Source: an uncultured Pelagibacteraceae bacterium
GTDB taxonomy: Bacteria; Pseudomonadota; Alphaproteobacteria; Pelagibacterales; Pelagibacteraceae
Length of the DNA: 5,576 nt
NCBI GenBank assembly: GCA_902513415.1
Contig: CABXMS010000023.1
Coordinates: forward strand, 1-5,576
Reading direction: 5' to 3'
Shown: one piece after another, positions 1-5,576 of the stretch
Layout of the letters: every line of letters starts with the position of its first letter
Position numbering within the stretch: the first letter of the stretch is position 1
The notes under the pieces: generated by a model
What the model was told of the DNA's origin: nothing
Database searches by the model: none
The model's input: the letters and a program-made list of their open reading frames with translations, nothing else
Program-made: the position numbers and the translations under genes

Positions 1-1096
1 AAATTTGACAACAATGATGTCCAGCTCTAATGGCAACACCGTCTTCGTCTAATATTGTTGCTATGTCATGCGGATGAATACCTTCAATAGTAAAAGACAA
101 AACTGCTCCTCTGTTTTTAGGGTTACCTATTAATTTTACTGAATTATTTTTTCTCAAGGTTTCTTCGCCATATTTTATAAGCTCATTTTCATGTTTGATA
201 ATATTTTCTATTCCAATTTTCTCTAAAAATTTAATTGACTCATTAAAAGCTATTACTTGTGCTGTTGCCATTGTTCCTGCTTCGTATTTGTTAGGAAGAT
301 CCCCATAAGTGATACCTTGTTTTTTAACTTCTTTTATCATTCCTCCTCCTCCTTGATAAGGCGGAAGATCTTCTAACCATTTTTTTTTTGCATATAAAAT
401 TCCTAGTCCTGTAGGTCCATACATTTTATGACAAGAAATAGCATAAAAATCACAATCTAAATCCTGCATATCTAATTTTAAATGTGGAGCTCCCTGACAT
501 CCATCTATTAAAATAGGAATATTTTTTGAATGAGCTAATTTAGTTATTTCTTTAATAGGTAAAATTGCACCTGTAACATTAGATAAATGTGTTAATGCAA
601 TAATTTTTGTTTTTTCTGTAATTTTTTTTTCAATACTTTCAAGTGTAATCTCGCCCTCTTTATTTATATCTACAAACTCAATGTTAATACCTTTTGTTTT
701 TCTTAAATAATGCCATGGGACATAATTTGAATGATGCTCCAACTCAGTAAGTAATACTTCATCTCCTTTTTTTAAGTATTTTTGACCAAAAGTATTTGCT
801 ACTAAATTGATAGCTTCCGTTGCTCCTTTAGTAAAAACAATTTCATTTTTATCTTTAGCATTTATATACTTTTGAACAGATGATCTTGTATTTTCATACA
901 AATTTGTAGCTGCTACTGCTAAATAATGAACGCTCCTTCCAACATTAGAAAATTCTTTAGAATAAAAATCATAAATTCTATCAATTACTACCTTGGGTTT
1001 TTGTGAAGAATTTGCACTGTCTAAATAAACTAAATCACTATTTTGTACTTTGTTATCAAAAATAGGAAATTCATTTTTTATATTTTCTATATTCAT
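1..1096 (-). CDS. sufS: SufS group II cysteine desulfurase, C-terminus cut off by window edge
   Basis: A PLP-dependent enzyme that converts cysteine to alanine and holds the released sulfur as a persulfide for Fe-S cluster assembly in the cytoplasm. I translated 365 codons from the ATG at 1096 to the left edge with no stop. About 40 residues are missing, judged by the 406-aa E. coli SufS. Visible landmarks are LDSANSSQKP (25-34), GATEAINLVAN (91-101), EHHSNYVPW (120-128, His121 over PLP), DGCQGAPH (198-205), the PLP lysine Lys224 in SCHKMYGPTG, and the catalytic Cys362 in RAGHHCC. Lys224, His121 and Cys362 all sit two residues before their E. coli counterparts (226, 123, 364), so the alignment is nearly gapless. 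The insert around 249-275 fits the group II (SufS) type rather than IscS. The start ATG overlaps the sufD stop as ATGA and has no clear Shine-Dalgarno sequence, which suggests translational coupling. Odd points: a second Cys (363) follows the catalytic one, and the usual HRG is GRS at 53-55. Confidence 0.96.
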   Translation of the reverse strand, partial: MNIENIKNEFPIFDNKVQNSDLVYLDSANSSQKPKVVIDRIYDFYSKEFSNVGRSVHYLAVAATNLYENTRSSVQKYINAKDKNEIVFTKGATEAINLVANTFGQKYLKKGDEVLLTELEHHSNYVPWHYLRKTKGINIEFVDINKEGEITLESIEKKITEKTKIIALTHLSNVTGAILPIKEITKLAHSKNIPILIDGCQGAPHLKLDMQDLDCDFYAISCHKMYGPTGLGILYAKKKWLEDLPPYQGGGGMIKEVKKQGITYGDLPNKYEAGTMATAQVIAFNESIKFLEKIGIENIIKHENELIKYGEETLRKNNSVKLIGNPKNRGAVLSFTIEGIHPHDIATILDEDGVAIRAGHHCCQI

Positions 1097-2349
1097 GATT
1101 TAAAACCTATAATTTCTTTAATTATTTCTTTTATTTCAATATCTGTGATTTTTTCAATAACATCCAAAAGAAAACCCTCTATTAATAATTCTTTTGCTTC
1201 TTGATAATTTAAACCTCTACTCATTAAATAAAATATTTTGTTTTCATCTAAATTACCTGATGCAGAACCATGAGAACATTTTACATCATCAGCGTATATT
1301 TCTAGTTCAGGTTTTCCATTAAATTCTGTTCCCTCATTTAGCAATATTGCTTTACTAAGCTGATATCCATCTGTTTTTTGAGCTTTTGAATCTACGTATA
1401 TTTTACCTTGGTAAATAGCTTTTGCTTTGTCTTTTAAAACACTTTTAATTAATTGATAGCTTTTTGAATTTTCAGAAATATGATTAATTTGCGTTCTTAT
1501 TTCATGATGTTTGGATTGATCTAGATTTATTATTCCATTAACAAATGCAGAACTATATTGACCTTTAAGATTACAAATAATTTCATTTTTAATAAATTTT
1601 GAACCATAAGATAAAATAAAATTTTCTGAAATACTATTTTTATCTAAATCTATATTATTATAAAAATACTTAATATTAGAATTTTCTTTATAATCAATTT
1701 TATAGTTCTTTAAAATTGCACCTTCTTTTAATTTAAATTGATGGTTAATATTTATAAAATTATTTTGAGAGTAATCTTCAAATAAATTCAGAAAACTCAT
1801 ACTGGTATTTTTTTCTAAAACAATATCAAATCTTTGATTTATATTTGTTGAATTAATTTTATTATTTGAAATATTAAATAATATTAATGGTCTTTTAAAA
1901 TTATAATTTTCTTTGACAATAATTTTAAGATAATCAGGTGTTAATGCATTGTTAAGTGAAATTAATGTATTGTTTGTTTCGTAAATCTTATTATTTATAG
2001 AATTAATAATTTCAATATTTTTCATATTTTCATGATTTAAATTTATTTGTTTCACACAACCATTGGCTAATAATATAAAATTATTTTTGGTTATATGCTC
2101 AGGAAATTTATCAATGGGAATTTTTTGTGCTTTTTCCTTTATTAAATCTTCATCAAAATATTTTAATTCTTTTATTTCTTTTGAAATGATTGCATTCAAA
2201 TCGGAAAACTTCCAATCCTCTTTTTTCTTATTCGGAAAACCATTTTTTATAAATTGACTCAAGCTTTTTTTTCTTAAGTCAATATTTTCTTTAGGAAGAT
2301 TTAAAGTTTTTGCAACTTTTTCAAAATTTATTTTTATTGGCTCATTCAT
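1093..2349 (-). CDS. sufD: SufD, scaffold subunit of the SufBCD Fe-S assembly complex
   Basis: A 418-aa cytoplasmic protein that pairs with SufB and binds SufC in the SufBC2D scaffold, where it is needed for iron acquisition and cluster formation. The family is recognised by the N-terminal GFPNKKKEDWKFSDLN (37-52), matching the typical 'G-P-(K/R)-x-x-E-x-W-K-(Y/F)' entry motif, and by the conserved C-terminal core from about 300 to 400: Q314-G-K-I, K325-T-D-G-Y-Q, E350, then DDVKCSHG and the FYLMSRGL helix region. Cys358 and His360 occupy exactly the numbers of E. coli SufD Cys358 and His360; the histidine is known to matter for cluster assembly. The middle (100-290) is Asn/Ile/Lys-rich and diverged, as expected for this fast-evolving subunit. 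The ATG overlaps the sufC stop by 4 nt (ATGA); the nearest AGGA lies about 17 nt upstream, too far for a normal site, so translation probably depends on coupling. SufB was considered and rejected because SufB is the neighbouring longer gene. Confidence 0.96.
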   Translation of the reverse strand: MNEPIKINFEKVAKTLNLPKENIDLRKKSLSQFIKNGFPNKKKEDWKFSDLNAIISKEIKELKYFDEDLIKEKAQKIPIDKFPEHITKNNFILLANGCVKQINLNHENMKNIEIINSINNKIYETNNTLISLNNALTPDYLKIIVKENYNFKRPLILFNISNNKINSTNINQRFDIVLEKNTSMSFLNLFEDYSQNNFININHQFKLKEGAILKNYKIDYKENSNIKYFYNNIDLDKNSISENFILSYGSKFIKNEIICNLKGQYSSAFVNGIINLDQSKHHEIRTQINHISENSKSYQLIKSVLKDKAKAIYQGKIYVDSKAQKTDGYQLSKAILLNEGTEFNGKPELEIYADDVKCSHGSASGNLDENKIFYLMSRGLNYQEAKELLIEGFLLDVIEKITDIEIKEIIKEIIGFKS

Positions 2350-3083
2350 TTTATAAAATTTTCATATCCTTTTTTTTCTAGTTCTAAAGCCAAATCAGAA
2401 CTTCCTGATTTAACTATTTTTCCATTTATTAGTACATGCACAAAATCTGGTTTAATATAATTTAATAAACGTTGATAATGTGTTATTATTAAAAAAGAGT
2501 TATTTTTATTTCTTAGTGAGTTCACTCCTTGAGAAACTATTTTTAAAGCATCAATATCTAATCCGGAATCTGTTTCATCTAATATAGATAACTTAGGATT
2601 TAGAATTGACATTTGTAAAATTTCATTTTTCTTTTTTTCTCCTCCAGAAAAGCCTACATTTAAGTGCCTGTTAAGATTTTTTTCTTCAAATTTAAGTTCA
2701 CTTGCCTTTTGCTTGATTAGTTTTAGAAATTCTAAAGCATCAAATTCTTTTTCTCCTTTTGCTTTTCTAATTGCGTTAATTGAAGTTTTCATAAAATTAT
2801 TATTATTTACCCCAGGTATCTCCATTGGATATTGAAATGCTAAAAATATTCCTTTGTGCGCTCTCTCTTCTACTCCTAATTCAAATAAATTTTTATTTTC
2901 ATAGTATATTTCGCCGCTAGTTTCGTATCCTTTTTTGCCAGAAAGAATGTTTGATAGTGTGCTTTTACCTGATCCATTAGGTCCCATTAATGCGTGAACT
3001 TCTCCTGGTTTTATAAGAAGATTTAGTCCTTTAATAATCTCTCTACTATCAATTCTTGCTTTTAAATTTTTAATTTCAAGCAT
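2346..3083 (-). CDS. sufC: SufC, ABC-type ATPase of the SufBCD complex
   Basis: A 245-aa soluble ABC ATPase that binds SufB and SufD. ATP binding makes two SufC subunits dimerise, which opens the SufB-SufD interface for cluster building. All ATPase motifs are present: Walker A GPNGSGKST (34-42, Lys40), Q-loop Gln84 in FQYP, SufC-type signature FSGGEKKKNEILQ (145-157), Walker B with catalytic Glu170 in LDETDSGLD, and switch His202 in ITHYQRLL. The 'DE(S/T)DSGLDIDAL' form and the F in the signature set SufC apart from transporter ATPases, and there is no membrane partner gene nearby. Length fits the family (E. coli SufC is 248 aa). The ATG follows the sufB stop TAA with no gap. An AGGA ends 3 nt before the ATG and another GGAAG lies 10 nt upstream, making this the best ribosome-binding region in the operon. 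Its own stop overlaps the sufD ATG. Confidence 0.98.
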   Translation of the reverse strand: MLEIKNLKARIDSREIIKGLNLLIKPGEVHALMGPNGSGKSTLSNILSGKKGYETSGEIYYENKNLFELGVEERAHKGIFLAFQYPMEIPGVNNNNFMKTSINAIRKAKGEKEFDALEFLKLIKQKASELKFEEKNLNRHLNVGFSGGEKKKNEILQMSILNPKLSILDETDSGLDIDALKIVSQGVNSLRNKNNSFLIITHYQRLLNYIKPDFVHVLINGKIVKSGSSDLALELEKKGYENFIK

Positions 3084-4520
3084 TTATCCTACGCTTCCTT
3101 CTAAACTTATTCCTACTAACTTTTGAGCTTCAACAGCAAATTCCATTGGCAATTGTTGTAAAACTTCTTTACAAAAACCATTAACTATTAAACTTACTGC
3201 TTCCTCTTGATTTAAACCTCTCTGCTGACAATAAAAAAGTTGTTCTTCGCTTATTTTTGAAGTTGTTGCTTCATGTGCAATATTAGAGTCAGAGTTTTTA
3301 TTTTTTATATATGGAATTGTATGAGCGCCACATTTATTTCCCATTAATAAAGAATCGCATTGAGTAAAATTTCTAGCATTTTCTGCTTTAGGAAAAATAT
3401 CTACCAATCCCCTATAAGTATTATCTGCAGATCCTGCGGAAATACCTTTTGAAATAATTTTACTCTTAGTATTCTTTCCAATATGTATCATTTTTGTTCC
3501 AGTGTCTGCTTTTTGATAATTGTTAGTTATCGCAATTGAATAAAATTCACCACTTGAATTATCACCTTTAAGAATACAACTAGGATACTTCCATGTTATT
3601 GCAGATCCTGTTTCAACTTGCGTCCAAGATATTTTAGAATTTCTTCCTTTGCATAATCCTCTTTTAGTCACAAAGTTATAAATTCCTCCTTTTCCTTCTT
3701 CATCTCCAGGATACCAATTTTGTACCGTAGAATATTTTATCTCAGCATCTTCTAATGCAACTAATTCTACATTTGCTGCATGAAGTTGGTTTTCATCCCT
3801 CATAGGAGCGGTACATCCTTCTAGATAGCTTACATAACTTCCTTTATCAGCAATTATTAAAGTTCTTTCAAACTGTCCTGTTTGGGAAGCATTAATTCTA
3901 AAATATGTTGATAACTCCATTGGACATTTGACTCCTTCTGGTATGTAAACAAAAGATCCATCTGTAAAAACAGCAGAATTTAATGTTGCAAAAAAATGAT
4001 CAGTTATTGGTATCACTGATCCTAAATATTTTTTTACTAAATCTGGATGTTTTTGAATAGCTTCTGAAATTGAACAAAATATTACTCCAACTTCAGTAAG
4101 CTTATCTTTAAAAGTTGTTGCTACAGAAACAGAATCAAATACCGCATCAACAGCTATACCATTTAATCTTTTTTGTTCATCTAAAGGTATTCCTAATTTT
4201 TTGTAGGTTTCTAAAATTTTAGGGTCTAAATCATTTAAATTATTTGGTTTTTCTTGAACACTCTTAGGTGCAGAATAATAATAAAGATCTTGATAATTTA
4301 TTTTAGGATATTTAGGTTTCTGCCAATTGGGCTCTTTTAAATTTTCTAATCTTTCAAATGCCTTTAATCTCCAATCCAACATCCATTTAGGTTCTTTTTT
4401 TATTTTTGAAATAAATTTAATTGTTCCTCTATTTAAACCTTTTGGAGATTTAATACTTTCAATATCAGTTTCAAACCCATATTTATAATCTTTTAATTTT
4501 TCAATTTCTTTTTCTCTCAT
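3084..4520 (-). CDS. sufB: SufB, cluster-building scaffold subunit
   Basis: A 478-aa core scaffold that receives sulfur from the cysteine desulfurase system and, with SufC and SufD, builds the nascent Fe-S cluster in the cytoplasm. It aligns with E. coli SufB (495 aa) almost throughout: [15 protein letters not shown] (42-56), [13 protein letters not shown] (75-87), [14 protein letters not shown] (123-136), [12 protein letters not shown] (199-210), SYLEGCTAP (231-239), [10 protein letters not shown] (264-273), and the C-terminal TQCDSLL and AHEATTSKI segments. Residues reported as functionally important in E. coli are all kept: Arg226, Asn228, Cys254, Gln285, Trp287, Lys303, Cys405 and Glu434 correspond here to Arg208, Asn210, Cys236, Gln267, Trp269, Lys286, Cys388 and Glu417. 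The E. coli N-terminal CxxCxxxC motif after YYSAP is absent, which accounts for most of the shorter length. The ATG overlaps the iscR stop as TAATG; a weak GAGA lies about 10 nt upstream inside iscR. Confidence 0.98.
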   Translation of the reverse strand: MREKEIEKLKDYKYGFETDIESIKSPKGLNRGTIKFISKIKKEPKWMLDWRLKAFERLENLKEPNWQKPKYPKINYQDLYYYSAPKSVQEKPNNLNDLDPKILETYKKLGIPLDEQKRLNGIAVDAVFDSVSVATTFKDKLTEVGVIFCSISEAIQKHPDLVKKYLGSVIPITDHFFATLNSAVFTDGSFVYIPEGVKCPMELSTYFRINASQTGQFERTLIIADKGSYVSYLEGCTAPMRDENQLHAANVELVALEDAEIKYSTVQNWYPGDEEGKGGIYNFVTKRGLCKGRNSKISWTQVETGSAITWKYPSCILKGDNSSGEFYSIAITNNYQKADTGTKMIHIGKNTKSKIISKGISAGSADNTYRGLVDIFPKAENARNFTQCDSLLMGNKCGAHTIPYIKNKNSDSNIAHEATTSKISEEQLFYCQQRGLNQEEAVSLIVNGFCKEVLQQLPMEFAVEAQKLVGISLEGSVG

Positions 4521-4945
4521 TATTGTATGTTCTCGAATGTTTTTTTTGTTAAATCACTTAAATACTTTTTTTGAAAAAAAGTATTTATATGTAATTCTAA
4601 TTCATCCCAAAGATTGTGAGTAATACATTTGGTTGATTTTCCATTACATCCTTTTTTTGCATGTTTGTTGCATTGCACAGTTTTTATTTTTTCATCAACT
4701 GCATAAAAAATTTCAGATAATTTTATTTTTGAAGCATCTTTAGATAATTTATAACCGCCATTAATTCCTCTAACACTGTTAACAATTTTATTTTTTTTCA
4801 ATTTTAAAAATATTTGTTCAAGATAAAGCAATGATATACCTTGCCTTAAAGATATATCTCTAAGAGAAACTGGGCCCTTTGGATCAAATTTAGATATATC
4901 CGCAAGCGCCATTACCGCATATCTTCCTTTAGTAGTAAGCTTCAT
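4520..4945 (-). CDS. iscR: IscR-type Rrf2-family Fe-S sensing repressor
   Basis: A 141-aa transcription factor that senses Fe-S supply by binding a [2Fe-2S] cluster. The N-terminal winged helix reads [14 protein letters not shown], then [17 protein letters not shown] (30-46) as the recognition region and [10 protein letters not shown] (58-67) as the wing; Glu43, used by E. coli IscR to discriminate DNA site types, is kept. Cluster ligands are Cys92, Cys100, Cys107 and His110, matching E. coli Cys92, Cys98, Cys104 and His107 in order, but with wider spacing. The open frame continues 51 nt upstream to a TTG at 4996, but those codons run through the operator and promoter and look non-coding. The ATG at 4945 gives the [11 protein letters not shown] start typical of the family. 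It is shorter than E. coli IscR (162 aa), ending soon after the dimer helix. It is first in the operon and overlaps sufB by 1 nt. RirA and NsrR are less likely because the ligand set and the operator both fit IscR. Confidence 0.95.
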   Translation of the reverse strand: MKLTTKGRYAVMALADISKFDPKGPVSLRDISLRQGISLLYLEQIFLKLKKNKIVNSVRGINGGYKLSKDASKIKLSEIFYAVDEKIKTVQCNKHAKKGCNGKSTKCITHNLWDELELHINTFFQKKYLSDLTKKTFENIQ

Positions 4946-4947
4946 AA

Positions 4948-4951
4948 TCCC
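4948..4951 (-). promoter_or_regulatory. Weak ribosome-binding site of iscR
   Basis: GGGA ends only 2 nt before the iscR ATG at 4945, which is closer than ideal. It is the only purine-rich stretch near the start. With the promoter placed as below, the leader would be only about 15-17 nt, so initiation may be close to leaderless. Confidence 0.35.
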
Positions 4952-4964
4952 ACATTTTATGCCA

Positions 4965-4996
4965 ATTATATATATATACCCGACTAAAATAGTCAA
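4965..4996 (-). promoter_or_regulatory. Sigma70-type promoter of the iscR-sufBCDS operon
   Basis: A -35 box TTGACT (4996-4991) matches the consensus in five of six positions. The -10 lies in an alternating TA tract: TATATA at 4972-4967 (18-nt spacer) or 4974-4969 (16-nt spacer) is best placed. A perfect TATAAT at 4970-4965 also exists but would need a 20-nt spacer. Transcription would start near 4960, about 15 nt before the iscR ATG. The IscR operator covers the -35 box and most of the spacer, the geometry expected for repression. The exact -10 cannot be decided from sequence alone. Confidence 0.75.
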
Positions 4997-5000
4997 GTTT
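4976..5000 (-). promoter_or_regulatory. IscR type-1 operator
   Basis: Read on the minus strand, this 25-bp site has AAACTT, then the perfect inverted repeat GACTA-TTT-TAGTC, then GGGTAT. From memory, the published E. coli type-1 consensus is ATASYY, GACTR, WWW, YAGTC, RRSTAT; the site matches at 24 of 25 positions, the only mismatch being A for T at position 2. Type-1 sites are bound by the cluster-loaded form of IscR. Since the adjacent gene encodes an IscR with all four ligands and Glu43, negative autoregulation of the operon by cluster supply is the direct inference. Confidence 0.88.
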
Positions 5001-5017
5001 TATCACATTAGAACTTG
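4994..5017. repeat. Inverted repeat CAAGTT-N12-AACTTG
   Basis: Perfect 6-bp arms at 4994-4999 and 5012-5017, separated by 12 bp. The left arm overlaps the -35 box and the IscR operator of iscR. It could be a second regulator half-site pair or chance; arms this short are common in AT-rich DNA, though these contain two G/C pairs each. Confidence 0.3.
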
Positions 5018-5045
5018 CTTTTTAATACTCTGATTTGATAGAAAA

Positions 5046-5058
5046 TCATAATTTATGA
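5046..5058. repeat. Palindrome TCATAA-T-TTATGA in the divergent intergenic region
   Basis: A perfect 6-bp inverted repeat around a single T, 21 bp upstream of the hydrolase start codon. Size and symmetry fit a small dimeric-regulator operator for the plus-strand gene, but no known motif is recognised and the AT-rich background makes chance possible. Confidence 0.3.
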
Positions 5059-5079
5059 GACTAATAATCATTAACATAT

Positions 5080-5576
5080 ATGGATAGCAAAATTGTAGAA
5101 ATTTTTATACCTGGTCCTGCTGGTAGACTTGAATCAAAGTATTATAAAAGCAAAAAAAATACATCTCCAATTGCATTAATTCTTCATCCTCATCCTCAGT
5201 ATGGTGGAACGATGAATAATAAAATTGTGGTAGATGCTTTCCATGCATTTATGGAAAATAATTTTTCTGTTTGTAGAGTAAATTTTAGAGGTGTTGGAAA
5301 AAGTGATGGAGAATTTGATAATGGACAAGGAGAACTAGCTGATGCTGCTGCAGCTCTAGACTGGTTAGAAAGAGAAAATTTTGACAATTCTCAATGTTGG
5401 ATAGCTGGATTTTCTTTTGGATCACTTATAGCTATGCAGCTTTTAATGAGAAGACCTGAAATAAATAGATTTATTTCAATATCTCCTCAACCGAATGTAT
5501 ATGATTTTTCTTTTCTTTCACCGTGTCCGACATCTGGCTTAATGTTATGTGGTAAAAAAGATGAACTTGTACCATT
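5080..5576 (+). CDS. Alpha/beta hydrolase of COG2945 type, C-terminus cut off by window edge
   Basis: Read from ATG 5080 through 165 codons to the right edge with no stop. It is an alpha/beta-hydrolase-fold protein, probably cytoplasmic since no signal peptide or membrane segment is seen. Features in order: strand plus LHPHPQYGGTMNN (35-47, the oxyanion-side motif typical of this subfamily), VNFRGVGKSDG (67-77), the nucleophile elbow GFSFG (110-114, Ser112), and GKKDELVP (158-165) with the likely acid Asp161. The catalytic His would lie beyond the window; relatives are about 210-220 aa, so some 50 residues are missing. The start is well fixed: an in-frame stop TAA lies at 5065-5067 and no other start codon follows it before 5080. 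No Shine-Dalgarno sequence is evident. It is divergent from iscR and shares the 134-bp control region. The substrate is unknown; esterase or thioesterase activity is only a general possibility. Confidence 0.88.
   Translation, partial: MDSKIVEIFIPGPAGRLESKYYKSKKNTSPIALILHPHPQYGGTMNNKIVVDAFHAFMENNFSVCRVNFRGVGKSDGEFDNGQGELADAAAALDWLERENFDNSQCWIAGFSFGSLIAMQLLMRRPEINRFISISPQPNVYDFSFLSPCPTSGLMLCGKKDELVP

Noticed and set aside
2063..2257. Plus-strand open frame of 64 codons
   Set aside because: It lies antisense inside sufD, has no recognisable domain, and its composition is that of a reversed Lys/Asn-rich gene.
4965..4970. Perfect TATAAT as the operon's -10 box
   Set aside because: It is 20 nt from the -35 box, longer than usual; the overlapping TATATA placements fit better. 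It is kept only as an alternative within the promoter entry.
5015..5044. Possible plus-strand promoter for the hydrolase, TTGCTT with TAGAAA, or TTGATA at 5035-5040
   Set aside because: The first pair has an 18-nt spacer but a poor -10, and the second has no good -10 at a normal distance. In DNA this AT-rich such matches are expected by chance, so no promoter is called.
4946..5079. Riboswitch, small RNA or terminator between iscR and the hydrolase
   Set aside because: There is no GC-rich stem followed by a U tract and no known riboswitch core; the inferred iscR leader is too short for a riboswitch.
5196..5387. Minus-strand open frame of 63 codons
   Set aside because: It is antisense to the well-supported hydrolase, has a low-complexity Ser/Ala/Pro sequence and no family match.
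1..5576. A novel defence, mobile or other undescribed system
   Set aside because: Every gene is accounted for by the iscR-sufBCDS operon or a known hydrolase family. No transposase, integrase, repeat array or other unexplained large region exists.

Overview
The window is strongly AT-rich (well under one third G+C by eye) and very densely packed. Its protein sequences are of alphaproteobacterial type. Low G+C, Lys/Asn/Ile-rich proteins and overlapping genes suggest a streamlined marine alphaproteobacterium such as SAR11/Pelagibacterales. That placement is an inference from style and gene content, not from a marker gene.

Layout: positions 1-4945 on the minus strand hold one tightly coupled operon, read right to left: iscR (4520-4945), sufB (3084-4520), sufC (2346-3083), sufD (1093-2349) and sufS (1-1096, cut by the window's left edge). 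Every junction overlaps or abuts: TAATG at iscR/sufB, TAA directly followed by ATG at sufB/sufC, and ATGA at sufC/sufD and sufD/sufS. A 134-bp divergent intergenic region (4946-5079) carries the operon promoter and a near-perfect IscR type-1 operator. To its right, on the plus strand, begins an alpha/beta hydrolase gene (5080-5576) that is cut by the right edge.

How the genes work together: SufS takes sulfur from cysteine as a persulfide. The SufB-SufC-SufD complex is the ATP-driven scaffold on which a new Fe-S cluster is assembled. IscR carries the three Cys and one His needed to bind a [2Fe-2S] cluster, and its predicted site lies over the -35 element and spacer of its own promoter. The simplest reading is a negative feedback loop: when clusters are plentiful, holo-IscR shuts down iscR-sufBCDS. 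Known active-site residues of SufB, SufC, SufD and SufS are present, so the machinery looks functional. No sulfur-transfer partner (SufE/SufU) or A-type carrier lies in the window; they may lie downstream past position 1 or elsewhere.

No mobile element, tRNA, rRNA, CRISPR array or clear terminator was seen. The region looks like a conserved housekeeping locus. The points of most interest are the operator, the altered cluster-ligand spacing in IscR, the missing N-terminal Cys motif in SufB, the unusual residues in SufS, and the divergent hydrolase.
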